Positions 43,783 to 52,381 of a DNA stretch of 64,000 nucleotides are shown here, in pieces; position 1 is the stretch's first letter, and each line of letters opens with the position of its first letter. Both the position numbers and the translations under genes were made by a program. The notes beneath the pieces are model-generated. The model was not told where the DNA came from and did no database searches. It was given only the letters and a program-made list of their open reading frames with translations. The stretch comes from Acidobacteriota bacterium (GTDB lineage Bacteria > Acidobacteriota > Terriglobia > Terriglobales > Acidobacteriaceae): assembly GCA_021813745.1 (NCBI GenBank), contig JAKAJO010000026.1, positions 1-64,000 of the forward strand, read 5' to 3'.

Positions 43783-45060
43783 ATGATGCAGAATGTCCCG
43801 TCCATTGAGCGTACTGAATCACTTGCATTCCGGAGGCAGCAGATCGCCTTCAGCAATCTTGCTCTTTTTGTGATTGCAACGCTGCTTCTTCTGCACGCAG
43901 CCTTTGCCTCTCTTCTGGGCGAGCCCTCACGTTCTGTCATCCTGCTTCTCGGTCTCAGCTTCTCGCTGAAGATTCTGGAGATTCTCTGGCTCCAGGGCAA
44001 GAAGGAAGGCATTTCGGAGCGTGTGGCTCGCATGGAGACGACTATCTCGTCCATCGGCATTTTCGCCCTGGCCGTCTCGCTTGCTTTTCTTACCAACCGC
44101 GATGATTCCCCTTACTTTGTCTTACTGGCGATTCCTATACTGCAGTGCGCCTATCATTGCGGCCTTTTCTCCACCATTCTTTCGGTGATTGCATCGGTCA
44201 GCATGATGTTCTGGTGGAATATCCACTATTTTTCCGTTCATCCACCGCCGCGCCTCACGGAGTATCTGGAATTGGGCATGATTGCGGTGATCTATTGCGT
44301 CATGGGCCCGTTGGTCTGGTTTCTGGTGGACCAACTGAAGGGCCGACAGGCTCGGCTGCACGAAAAAATCGAAGAACTCGCCGAGGCGCGCGAGTCGCTG
44401 ATTGAGCAGGAAAAGCTGGCCGCCGTTGGCCGCCTGGCCAGCGGTGTCGCACACGAGATTCGAAATCCCGTCGCCATGATCTCCAGCTCGCTCGCAACGG
44501 CCGCTTATCCCAGCGCCGACACGAGCGAGCGGGAAGAGATGTTTTCCATTGCGGCGCGGGAAGCCAAGCGGCTCGAAAAACTCACCGGAGACTTTCTGAC
44601 CTATGCGCGTCCATCGAAGCCGCAACGGGCCATGATTTCTTTGCTCGACATTGTGCATCATGTGGTGGAGGTGTCGCGCGTACGTGCCGCCGAGAGGTCC
44701 GTGGAGGTCGTCTGCGATCCAATGGAAGACTGTATGGTAGAGATCGATGAAGCCCAGGTGGAGGGAGCATTGCTCAATCTTGCATTGAACGCGATCGATG
44801 CCGTAGAACGCGGTGGCCAAATTGCTTTCCGCAGCCGGATAGAAGGCGGTGTGGTGCGGATCGACGTGGAAGATTCCGGCCCTATGATCTCCGAGCAGGA
44901 CATGGCGCGTGTCTTTGAGCCATTCTTCACCACGAAGAAGAACGGAACCGGGTTGGGGCTGGCGATCGCGCGTGGCGTGGCGATTGCGCATGGCGGCAAT
45001 CTATGGATCAGTTCCAATCGAGATGGCTCTGTGGTTTTTACGATGACCCTGGCAAGGTAG
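43783..45060 (+). CDS. Membrane sensor histidine kinase (NtrB/PilS/ZraS-like)
   Basis: 425 residues. Six hydrophobic helices (about 22-182) form a membrane sensor without a large periplasmic loop; His125 and several Cys/His in IPILQCAYHCGLF could serve a redox or metal sense. The kinase core has the H-box VAHEIRNPVAMI (His224), the N-box LNLALNAIDAV, a G1 box (DVEDSGPMI) and GTGLGLAIARG. It pairs with the sigma-54 response regulator gene 27 bases downstream. The signal is unknown; the controlled genes suggest oxygen, peroxide or metal stress. Confidence 0.9.
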   Translation: MMQNVPSIERTESLAFRRQQIAFSNLALFVIATLLLLHAAFASLLGEPSRSVILLLGLSFSLKILEILWLQGKKEGISERVARMETTISSIGIFALAVSLAFLTNRDDSPYFVLLAIPILQCAYHCGLFSTILSVIASVSMMFWWNIHYFSVHPPPRLTEYLELGMIAVIYCVMGPLVWFLVDQLKGRQARLHEKIEELAEARESLIEQEKLAAVGRLASGVAHEIRNPVAMISSSLATAAYPSADTSEREEMFSIAAREAKRLEKLTGDFLTYARPSKPQRAMISLLDIVHHVVEVSRVRAAERSVEVVCDPMEDCMVEIDEAQVEGALLNLALNAIDAVERGGQIAFRSRIEGGVVRIDVEDSGPMISEQDMARVFEPFFTTKKNGTGLGLAIARGVAIAHGGNLWISSNRDGSVVFTMTLAR

Positions 45061-45087
45061 TGCCGCGAAAGAGGGCGGAGGAAGCAC

Positions 45088-46545
45088 ATGGCAAAAATTC
45101 TGGTAGTCGATGACGAAGCTGGAATGCGAAGAATTCTCGACGTCAACCTGCGCCGCGACGGGCATGTGGTGGTGCAGGCTGAGGGCGTCGCGCAGGCTCT
45201 GGAACTGCTGAAGCGCGAGGACTTTGACGTGGTGTTGACAGACCAGAAGATGCCCGATGGCTCGGGACTCGACATCCTGCGCGCGGTGCATGCGGATGAT
45301 CCCACCACGTCTGTCGTCTTTCTGACCGCTGTTGGGACGCTGGAACTAGCGGTGGAAAGCATGCGCCACGGCGCGTTTGACTTTCTCACCAAGCCGTTCG
45401 TCCCGGACGTGGTGCGGGCCGCCATTGGGCGCGCATCGGAGCGCACGGCGTTATTGCGTGAGAATGAAGCTCTGAAGACGACCGTGCGCAAGCTCGAAGG
45501 CGCAGATGAAATTCTGGGCCAGAGTGCCGGGATGTGCGCCGTACGTGAATTGATTGGCCGGGTTGCTCCCACCAATTCCACGGTGCTGATTACGGGTGAA
45601 ACCGGGACGGGTAAGGAGCTTGTAGCCCGTGCCATCCACCGCAACAGCCTGCGAGCCTCAAAGCCCTTCATCGCGATTAACTGCGCGGCAGTGACCGAGA
45701 CGCTTCTGGAAAGTGAGCTGTTCGGCCACGAGCGCGGCGCATTCACGGGTGCAGATAAGTCACGGTCAGGCCTGTTTGAGGCGGCGCACGAAGGCACGCT
45801 CTTTCTGGATGAAGTCGCAGAGATGTCGCCGGCAGCGCAAGCCAAGCTGCTGCGCGTGCTTGCCTCAGGTGAGATTCAGAGAGTCGGTTCAACGGTCACG
45901 CGCAAGGTGAATGTCAGAGTGCTCGCTGCGACACATCGCAATCTGAAGGAGCGGGTGCGCCAGGCTCTATTTCGCGAGGACCTTTATTACCGCCTCGCAG
46001 TCGTGCCCATACAGCTGGCGCCTTTGCGCGAGCGCCCGGAAGATCTGGAGGAGCTCTGCAGGTCGATGAGTCATCGGATTGCCGAAGAGATGAAAGTGCC
46101 AACACGCCAGATCAGTCAAGCTGCGCTCGAAAAGCTTGAGCATTATGAGTTTCCGGGCAACGTGCGGGAATTGCGAAATCTGCTGGAACGAGCCCTGATT
46201 CTGGGAAAGTCCCCGGAACTGGAACCGGAGGATTTCATTCTGCCTTCGAACGCATCCGCCCATACAAGCGGCGCCGGAAATGGCAAGGTGGAGGCGCTGG
46301 CGGCGCAGTTGCCCACCGATCTGGATTTGCGCGAGACCTTGATGCGTCTGGAGAGATGCCTGATTGCGCGATCGCTTGAACTGGCAAAAGGTGTTCAGGC
46401 CGAGGCGGCACGCCGGCTTGGATTATCGCGCAGCGATCTGGGGTACAAGGTGGGAAAGTATCAACTCGGCGGGCTGGTAGCGGAGAGAAGCGCCAACGCT
46501 GCGATCGATCGGCCGCACCCTGAGCAGGCGTCGAGCATTTCCTGA
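45088..46545 (+). CDS. Sigma-54-dependent response regulator (NtrC family)
   Basis: 485 residues in the order receiver (1-115; phosphorylated Asp52, Lys102), AAA+ domain (about 143-380) and Fis-type helix-turn-helix (about 425-462; ARRLGLSRSDLGYKV). The AAA+ part has Walker A GETGTGKE (170-177) and the sigma-54 contact loop GAFTGA (217-222), so it can activate sigma-54 RNA polymerase. It is encoded with its kinase in the island that holds -24/-12 promoters and shared dyads, and is the obvious candidate to bind those dyads. Confidence 0.95.
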   Translation: MAKILVVDDEAGMRRILDVNLRRDGHVVVQAEGVAQALELLKREDFDVVLTDQKMPDGSGLDILRAVHADDPTTSVVFLTAVGTLELAVESMRHGAFDFLTKPFVPDVVRAAIGRASERTALLRENEALKTTVRKLEGADEILGQSAGMCAVRELIGRVAPTNSTVLITGETGTGKELVARAIHRNSLRASKPFIAINCAAVTETLLESELFGHERGAFTGADKSRSGLFEAAHEGTLFLDEVAEMSPAAQAKLLRVLASGEIQRVGSTVTRKVNVRVLAATHRNLKERVRQALFREDLYYRLAVVPIQLAPLRERPEDLEELCRSMSHRIAEEMKVPTRQISQAALEKLEHYEFPGNVRELRNLLERALILGKSPELEPEDFILPSNASAHTSGAGNGKVEALAAQLPTDLDLRETLMRLERCLIARSLELAKGVQAEAARRLGLSRSDLGYKVGKYQLGGLVAERSANAAIDRPHPEQASSIS

Positions 46546-46615
46546 CTCTAAAACGGGCCTGCGCCGCGGGACACAGGTTGGAAAGCCTCGCGAAGTCCAC
46601 GCAAATCGGCAACAA

Positions 46616-46653
46616 AAAAGCTCCTCAGATCCTGACTGGACTGAGGAGCTTTT
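46616..46653. terminator. Bidirectional terminator
   Basis: AAAAGCTCCTCAG and its complement form a 13-bp stem with a 12-base loop; the stem is flanked by A-runs on the left and T-runs on the right, so it works in both directions between the convergent response regulator gene and the secreted-protein gene. Confidence 0.85.
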
Positions 46654-46685
46654 CAATTGGAGATTGTGCAAGTCCTGGAGAGGCT

Positions 46686-47207
46686 TCAACGCGTGAAGTG
46701 AACGTAGTTGCGGCCTTCGTAGAGTCGAAAGCCGCCGTTAGGATCGGCCTGAACCTGCAATGGTGTGGGCCGCTTGATGGCCTCATCTGTGGCGTAGGTC
46801 GTCGTGAGCACTTCGTGAGCGCCGATATCGGTGACAAGAAATTTGTTGCCGCCAATAAAGCCGATGCCCCATGCACCGGCTGGCAGGGTCTTGCCGTCAA
46901 ACTTGAGCGGGACTTCCGTCAGCAGGTACGCCTGATACTTTGAAGCCACATCACTCGAATAACCGCTGGTGTCCACGAGAGTGGCAAGCATGTAATAACC
47001 GTCAGCGAACTTGACGCCGCCGGAGTTTCGCATTTGTACGCTGGCCGACTGCGCCTTGTAGTAGACCGCCGGCGGAAGCATTTTCTGTGCCTCGGATGCT
47101 TTCAAGACCGTGTCATTCCCGGCCGCCAGTGTAGTCCCCGGAATCGCCATCAGCCCAATGGCCAGCGCTCCCGTCCCGATCCACTTTGCAAATGATTGCA
47201 ACCGCAT
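46686..47207 (-). CDS. Secreted protein of unknown function
   Basis: 173 residues. A Sec signal (IGTGALAIGLMAIPGTTLAAG) ends near residue 29. The mature part is beta-rich with YYMLATLVDTSGYSS, YLLTEVPLKFDG and GIGFIGGNKFLVTDIG, as in small secreted proteins frequent in Acidobacteria; no characterised family was recognised. A G-rich ribosome site (AAGGGGGG) lies before the ATG. It is divergent from larE with about 100 bases between them. Confidence 0.7.
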   Translation of the reverse strand: MRLQSFAKWIGTGALAIGLMAIPGTTLAAGNDTVLKASEAQKMLPPAVYYKAQSASVQMRNSGGVKFADGYYMLATLVDTSGYSSDVASKYQAYLLTEVPLKFDGKTLPAGAWGIGFIGGNKFLVTDIGAHEVLTTTYATDEAIKRPTPLQVQADPNGGFRLYEGRNYVHFTR

Positions 47208-47305
47208 TGTTCAACCCCCCTTGCAGATTCAGAATGCGATTGGAGTATATCGCAGAAGCGCTGCATCCGGCTTGTTTGCCATCGAGCGCGGCGTATAATC
47301 GCGCT

Positions 47306-48202
47306 ATGGCGGCGATGGCTCAGTCGATGATGATTGCTGACACGACGGCGGAAAAGATGCAGAAGCTGGAAGGACGGCTGCAAGCATTGGGCGGCCTGAT
47401 GGTCGCTTACTCCGGCGGTGTGGATTCTGCATTCCTTGCGGCCACGGCCCATCGTGTCCTGGGCGAGCGGATGCTGGCCGTGCTGGCTGATTCACCAAGC
47501 CTGGCGCGGCGCGACATGCAGCAGGCATGTGCGTTTGCCGAAGGGCTGGGCATGCAGTTGCGCGTGATCCAGACTGAAGAGCTGGAAAAGCCTGAGTACG
47601 CGCGCAACGACGCGAACCGCTGCTTCCACTGCAAGACGGAGTTGTTCGACGGGATGCGTGCGCTGGGTGCAGAACTTGGCTTTTCGCATATTGCCTACGG
47701 GATGAATGCCGATGATCGGCTCGATTACAGGCCGGGGCAGCGCGCGGCGGAGGAGCATGAAGTGCTGGCTCCGCTGGCCGAAGTGGGACTGACGAAGGCG
47801 GAAATTCGGGCGCTTGCGAAGGAAGCCGGCTACACGCTGTGGGACCGGCCCGCCGCGCCGTGCCTGTCGTCGCGCGTGGAATATGGCCGTGCCGTGACGC
47901 GCGAGGTGCTGGAACAGGTGGAACGCGGCGAAGAGAGCCTGCGGCAGCTAGGCTTTCGGGAGTTCCGTGTGCGCCATCACGGCGAGCTGGCGCGCGTGGA
48001 GATTTCGCGTTCGGAACTGCCGCGTGCGCTGACTCTTGCAATGATGGATGCCATAACTGCGGCGCTGCGCGCGGCGGGCTTTAAATACGTCACCCTGGAC
48101 TGCGCGGGGTTCCGTTCGGGATCGCTGAATGAGATGCTGAGCCGCGAGGAGATGCAGAGCACTCTGATCCCGGCGGAGACACTGACGAGACGCGGGACCT
48201 AG
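47306..48202 (+). CDS. larE: ATP-dependent sacrificial sulfur transferase LarE
   Basis: About 298 residues. The PP-loop SGGVDS is at 36-41. Cys186 in PAAPCLSSRVEYG corresponds to the sulfur-donating Cys of the lactobacillar enzyme, and a C-x2-C pair, Cys106 and Cys109 (RCFHCK), gives the three-cysteine set associated with LarE forms that use a [4Fe-4S] cluster rather than being sacrificed. LarE adds sulfur to the nickel-pincer nucleotide precursor. First gene of a larE-larC-larB operon. Starts at Met1 or three codons later are both possible. Confidence 0.93.
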   Translation: MAAMAQSMMIADTTAEKMQKLEGRLQALGGLMVAYSGGVDSAFLAATAHRVLGERMLAVLADSPSLARRDMQQACAFAEGLGMQLRVIQTEELEKPEYARNDANRCFHCKTELFDGMRALGAELGFSHIAYGMNADDRLDYRPGQRAAEEHEVLAPLAEVGLTKAEIRALAKEAGYTLWDRPAAPCLSSRVEYGRAVTREVLEQVERGEESLRQLGFREFRVRHHGELARVEISRSELPRALTLAMMDAITAALRAAGFKYVTLDCAGFRSGSLNEMLSREEMQSTLIPAETLTRRGT

Positions 48203-48225
48203 CCGACGATTTAGAATCAGCCTCG

Positions 48226-49578
48226 ATGCGAATTGGATATCTGGAGTGTTTTTCCGGCATCAGCGGCGACATGCTGCTGGGTGCGCTTGTCGATGCGGGC
48301 GTGGACTTTGCGCGACTGCGCGAGACGGCTTTGGCATTGGACGTGGGCGCGGACCTTGTCTTGCGCCAAGTGATGCGCGGCGGAATGACCGCGACCAAGG
48401 TGGACGTGTTGACGCCGGAGAACCGGGCGGTCCACGAGCACCCTCATCAAGAGCCGCATGAACATGCGCACCACGAGCCTCATACCCACGGTCACGAGCA
48501 TGGGTACAGTCATGCGCACAGCCATGAGGAACACGCGCATCACGCGAATGGTGAACACACGGCGCACAAGCACGAGCACTCTCACGCGCATCACCGGTCG
48601 CTTTCGACGATTCTCGCCATCATTGCACGGGCGCCGCTGGCGGATGCCGTGAAGGCGCAGGCGACGCGGGCCTTCCAACTGCTGGGCGAGGCAGAGGCCG
48701 CAATTCACAACATCCCTGTCGAAACGGTGCACTTTCATGAAGTGGGTGCCGTGGACACGATTGTGGACATCGTCTGCGCCGCGCAGGGATGTGCAGAGCT
48801 GGGCGTGGACCGTTGGATGGCATCGTCCTTGAACGTGGGCAGCGGGACCGTGAAGTGCGACCATGGCACGTTGCCGGTGCCTGCTCCGGCAACGCTGGCG
48901 CTGCTGAGCGATGCGCCGGTGTATGCGGCAGGTGCGCCGATGGAGCGAGTCACGCCGACGGGCGCGGCGTTGCTGCGCATGTTGGATGTGCACTACGGAG
49001 CGCTGCCGGCGATGCGCGTGAAGGCCACGGGCTATGGCGCGGGAGGACGCGACACGCCGGGGCAGCCGAATCTGCTGCGGCTGCTGGTGGGCGAAGCGGC
49101 GGATGAGGCCGGACGCGAGGAGCCGATCGCTGTGATGGAAGCGGTGATGGATGACGCGAGCCCGCAACTGCTGGCCTATGTGAGTGAACTCCTGTTGGAA
49201 GCTGGCGCGTGGGATGTCTATCGCACCCCGGTGCAGATGAAGAAAGGCCGCAGCGGTATTCAGATGACGGTGCTGTGCAAGCCGGAGCTGGTTCCGGCGC
49301 TGCGCGAGGTGATGCTGCGCGAGACGACAACGATCGGGCTGCACTGGCGCGTGGAGCAGAAGGCGTCGCTGGCACGGGAGTTTACGCCCGTGCAGACGCG
49401 GTGGGGGCCGGTGCAGATGAAGATTGCGCGTTGGGCCAGTGGCGAAGTGGCAAATGTGTCGGCGGAGTTTGAGGATTGCAAGCGGCTGGCGAAGGAGCAC
49501 GGCGTGCCGCTGAAGCGCGTGATGCAGGAGGCCATGCTCGTGTGTGTGGCCGAGACAGAGAAGGAGAAGCGCGGATGA
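48226..49578 (+). CDS. larC: Nickel insertion protein LarC (pyridinium bis-thiocarboxylate mononucleotide nickel chelatase)
   Basis: 450 residues as one uninterrupted gene, unlike species in which larC is split and joined by frameshifting. The N-terminus reads GYLECFSGISGDMLLGAL. A very His-rich stretch at about 70-123 (over 20 His) is a probable nickel store. Later family blocks are ETVHFHEVGAVDTIVDI and PVPAPATLALL. It inserts Ni into the pincer cofactor, using CTP. The stop overlaps larB by four bases. Confidence 0.95.
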   Translation: MRIGYLECFSGISGDMLLGALVDAGVDFARLRETALALDVGADLVLRQVMRGGMTATKVDVLTPENRAVHEHPHQEPHEHAHHEPHTHGHEHGYSHAHSHEEHAHHANGEHTAHKHEHSHAHHRSLSTILAIIARAPLADAVKAQATRAFQLLGEAEAAIHNIPVETVHFHEVGAVDTIVDIVCAAQGCAELGVDRWMASSLNVGSGTVKCDHGTLPVPAPATLALLSDAPVYAAGAPMERVTPTGAALLRMLDVHYGALPAMRVKATGYGAGGRDTPGQPNLLRLLVGEAADEAGREEPIAVMEAVMDDASPQLLAYVSELLLEAGAWDVYRTPVQMKKGRSGIQMTVLCKPELVPALREVMLRETTTIGLHWRVEQKASLAREFTPVQTRWGPVQMKIARWASGEVANVSAEFEDCKRLAKEHGVPLKRVMQEAMLVCVAETEKEKRG

Positions 49579-50321
49579 ACCGGATGCAGATTGAAGCTCT
49601 GCTGCACGAGGTGCGCGAAGGGCGCACGGGCGTGGAAGCCGCGCTGGAGCGGCTGCGCGATCTTCCGTTTGAAGATCTTGGCTTTGCGAAAGTGGATCAT
49701 CATCGGGCGCTGCGAACCGGTATGCCCGAGGTCATCTTTGCCCAGGGCAAGACGCCGGAACAGGTCGCGCAGATCTTTGCGCGCATGGCAGCGGCAGGCG
49801 GCAATGTGCTCGCAACGCGGGCTTCGCGCGAGGCCTGTGAAGCGGTTCTTGCGATCGAGCCGCGGGCGACGAGCCATCCTCTGGCTCGCGCAATTACTCT
49901 CGCCCAGGCGCCGACACCTCCGGGCAAGGGAACCATTTGCGTGGTGTGTGCGGGAACGAGTGATCTGCCGGTGGCAGAAGAGGCTGCGATTACGGCGCGG
50001 CTGATGGGCAACACGGTGGATCTGATTGCCGATGTGGGCGTTGCGGGGATTCACCGGCTGCTGGCGCAGAAGGAGGCGCTGCAGCAGGCGCGAGTGCTGG
50101 TGGTGTGCGCTGGAATGGAAGGTGCGCTGCCAACAGCGGTGGCCGGGCTGGTGCATGGGCCTGTAATCGCCGTGCCGACGAGTATTGGCTACGGTGCGTC
50201 GCTGGGCGGCATTGCGGCGCTGCTTGGAATGTTGAACTCCTGCGCACCCAATGTCACCGTAGTGAATATCGACAACGGGTTTGGCGCGGCGTGCGTCGCG
50301 TCGCTGATCAATCACGCATAA
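49575..50321 (+). CDS. larB: LarB, nicotinic acid adenine dinucleotide carboxylase/hydrolase
   Basis: About 248 residues, normal. The C-terminal PurE-like domain shows VCAGTSDLPVAEEA, DVGVAGIHRLL, VCAGMEGALP and PTSIGYGASLGG, the marks of LarB. It carboxylates the pyridinium ring of NaAD and releases AMP, the first step in cofactor synthesis. ATGA overlap with larC. The racemase larA or any other pincer-dependent enzyme is not in the window. Confidence 0.95.
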   Translation: MNRMQIEALLHEVREGRTGVEAALERLRDLPFEDLGFAKVDHHRALRTGMPEVIFAQGKTPEQVAQIFARMAAAGGNVLATRASREACEAVLAIEPRATSHPLARAITLAQAPTPPGKGTICVVCAGTSDLPVAEEAAITARLMGNTVDLIADVGVAGIHRLLAQKEALQQARVLVVCAGMEGALPTAVAGLVHGPVIAVPTSIGYGASLGGIAALLGMLNSCAPNVTVVNIDNGFGAACVASLINHA

Positions 50322-50463
50322 CAGGGCTGCACAAGGCACAGCCGTGATTGCGGGGTCCGGACGGCTGTGATTGAATGACTGAAGCACGTCGAGAGAACGT
50401 TTACTGTGGTGAATTTCAGATGGAACGGTCATGGATGGGCACCACTGCAGAGAGGTAAAGGGA

Positions 50464-52311
50464 ATGAAGTATTCGCGTAGAAGCTTTCTGAAGACGAGTG
50501 CCGCCGTTGCCGCGGGCGCATGGGCTGGGCGGCGTGCACGTGGCGCAACGGCAGCGGAGCACAAGCCGATGATTGAGCCGGCGTTGGAGCAGTTTGGCTA
50601 TGGCGAGGTGACTCTGCTGGAGGGCCCGTTGCGCGCGCAATTTGACCGGAACCATGCGTTCTACCTGGCGCTGGACGAAGATTCGCTTCTGAAGCCGTAT
50701 CGCCAGCGGGCCGGGTTGCCGGCGCCGGGCGAGGATATGGGCGGCTGGTACAGCTGGCAGCCGTTGAGCGACCTTAATAAGCATCCCAATAACGGCTTTG
50801 TGCCCGGCCACAGCTTTGGGCAGTATCTCTCAGGGTTGGCGAGGGACTATGCGGCCACGGGCGATCCGGCAACGAAGCAAAAAGTGCATCGGCTGGTGGA
50901 GGGGTTTGGGCCTGCGATTACGTCGAATTTCTGGCGTGAGTACCGCTTGCCCGCTTACACCTACGACAAGATTTCGGTTGGGATGATCGATGCGCACGAG
51001 TTTGCAGGCGCGCCGCTGGCCTTCAAGGCGCTGGATGCAGCGCTGGATTCGGTGAAGGAACATCTGCCGCCGGGGCCGCTGTCGCGCGCGGAGCAGATTG
51101 CGCGGCCGCACACGGATATTTCCTTCTGCTGGGATGAGCCGTACACGCTGCCGGAGAACCAGTTTCTTGCATGGCAGCGCGGCGCGGGAAGCCGCTATCG
51201 CGATCTGGCGATCCACTACCTCGCCGATAGTTGGTACTGGGATCCGCTGGCGGCCGGTGAGAATGTGCTGCCGGGGAAACATGCCTACAGCCATGTGAAC
51301 GCGATGAGCAGCGCGATGCAGGCGTACTTTGTGCTGGGGAACGAAAAATATCTGCGCGCTGCGAAAAACGGCTTTGAATTTGTGCGAACGACACAGAGTT
51401 TTGCAACGGGTGGCTGGGGACCGAACGAGGAGTTTCGCAAGCCGGGCAGCGGCGACATGGGCGAGAGCCTGACGAAGACACATGCGAGCTTTGAGACGCC
51501 GTGCGGATCGTACGGACACTTCAAGATTACGCGGTATCTGCTGCGGACAACCAAGGACAGCCGCTATGGCGACAGCATGGAGCGTGTGCTCTACAACTGC
51601 ATTCTGGGCGCGCTGCCGATTCAGAAAGACGGCTACGGCTTCTACTACTCCGATTACAACAACGATGGGACAAAGGTGTATCACCCGCAGACGTGGCACT
51701 GCTGCACGGGGACGTTCTCGGAGATTACGGCGGACTACGGGATCAGCGCATATTTCCACGATGCATCGGGCGTGTATGTCAATCTCTATGTGCCGTCGCG
51801 CGTGACGTGGCAGCGCGGTGGCGCGCGGGTGACGCTGACGCAGCGGACGGCGTATCCGCATGAGCCGACGACGACGCTGGAGATTGGAACGGATCGGGAG
51901 ACGGCGTTTCCGGTGTATCTACGGATTCCGGCATGGGCCGGTGCGAAGACGACGATTGCGGTGAATGGCAAGCGCGTGATGGCCGGACCGGAGCCTGGTA
52001 AATTTGTGCGTGTGGAGAGGACCTGGAAGAGCGGCGACCGCATCGAGATTGAGTTTGAGATGGCGACGGCGCTGGAAGCCGTGGACCCACAGCATCCTGA
52101 CCTGGTGGCCGCAGTGCATGGGCCGCTGGCGCTTTTTGCCGTCGGGGAGATCCCTGCGACGGTGCGGCGGGCAGACTTGCTGGCGGCGACGCAGGTGGCG
52201 AAGGACTCGACCGACTGGCAGATGAAGACAGACGCGGGCGTGCTGACGCTGCGACCTTTTGCGGCGATCGAGAAGGAGAAGTACCGGCTGTATCTGCAGA
52301 CGCAGGGTTGA
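50464..52311 (+). CDS. Tat-exported glycoside hydrolase, GH127-like (DUF1680)
   Basis: About 615 residues. A Tat signal (SRRSFLK, then AAVAAGAWAG) directs folded export. The (alpha/alpha)6-barrel part includes NGFVPGHSFGQYLSGLARDY and HAYSHVNAMSS; TWHCCTG carries the double Cys typical of GH127, one of which is the nucleophile or zinc ligand. The second zinc segment, usually ETC, reads ETPC, one residue longer, so the metal site may differ. Beta-L-arabinofuranosidase activity is the family precedent; the substrate here is unproven. A convergent Tat-exported oxidoreductase follows. Confidence 0.85.
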   Translation: MKYSRRSFLKTSAAVAAGAWAGRRARGATAAEHKPMIEPALEQFGYGEVTLLEGPLRAQFDRNHAFYLALDEDSLLKPYRQRAGLPAPGEDMGGWYSWQPLSDLNKHPNNGFVPGHSFGQYLSGLARDYAATGDPATKQKVHRLVEGFGPAITSNFWREYRLPAYTYDKISVGMIDAHEFAGAPLAFKALDAALDSVKEHLPPGPLSRAEQIARPHTDISFCWDEPYTLPENQFLAWQRGAGSRYRDLAIHYLADSWYWDPLAAGENVLPGKHAYSHVNAMSSAMQAYFVLGNEKYLRAAKNGFEFVRTTQSFATGGWGPNEEFRKPGSGDMGESLTKTHASFETPCGSYGHFKITRYLLRTTKDSRYGDSMERVLYNCILGALPIQKDGYGFYYSDYNNDGTKVYHPQTWHCCTGTFSEITADYGISAYFHDASGVYVNLYVPSRVTWQRGGARVTLTQRTAYPHEPTTTLEIGTDRETAFPVYLRIPAWAGAKTTIAVNGKRVMAGPEPGKFVRVERTWKSGDRIEIEFEMATALEAVDPQHPDLVAAVHGPLALFAVGEIPATVRRADLLAATQVAKDSTDWQMKTDAGVLTLRPFAAIEKEKYRLYLQTQG

Positions 52312-52327
52312 GGATGCGGAAGGTAAC

Positions 52328-52359
52328 AGGAAGGCCGGAGTCAACGCTCCGGCCTTCCT
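52328..52359. terminator. Terminator between convergent genes
   Basis: A 13-bp perfect stem AGGAAGGCCGGAG with complement and loop TCAACG, 17 bases past the hydrolase stop and 23 before the reductase stop, can serve both genes. T-tracts are short. Confidence 0.7.
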
Positions 52360-52381
52360 CTTGCTGGCGTGTTGACGCGCT

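Noticed and set aside
41948-44400. Replication origin with DnaA boxes
   Set aside because: Despite the strand-composition change, no TTATNCACA-like box cluster and no dnaA/dnaN/parAB genes were found, so an origin is not annotated.
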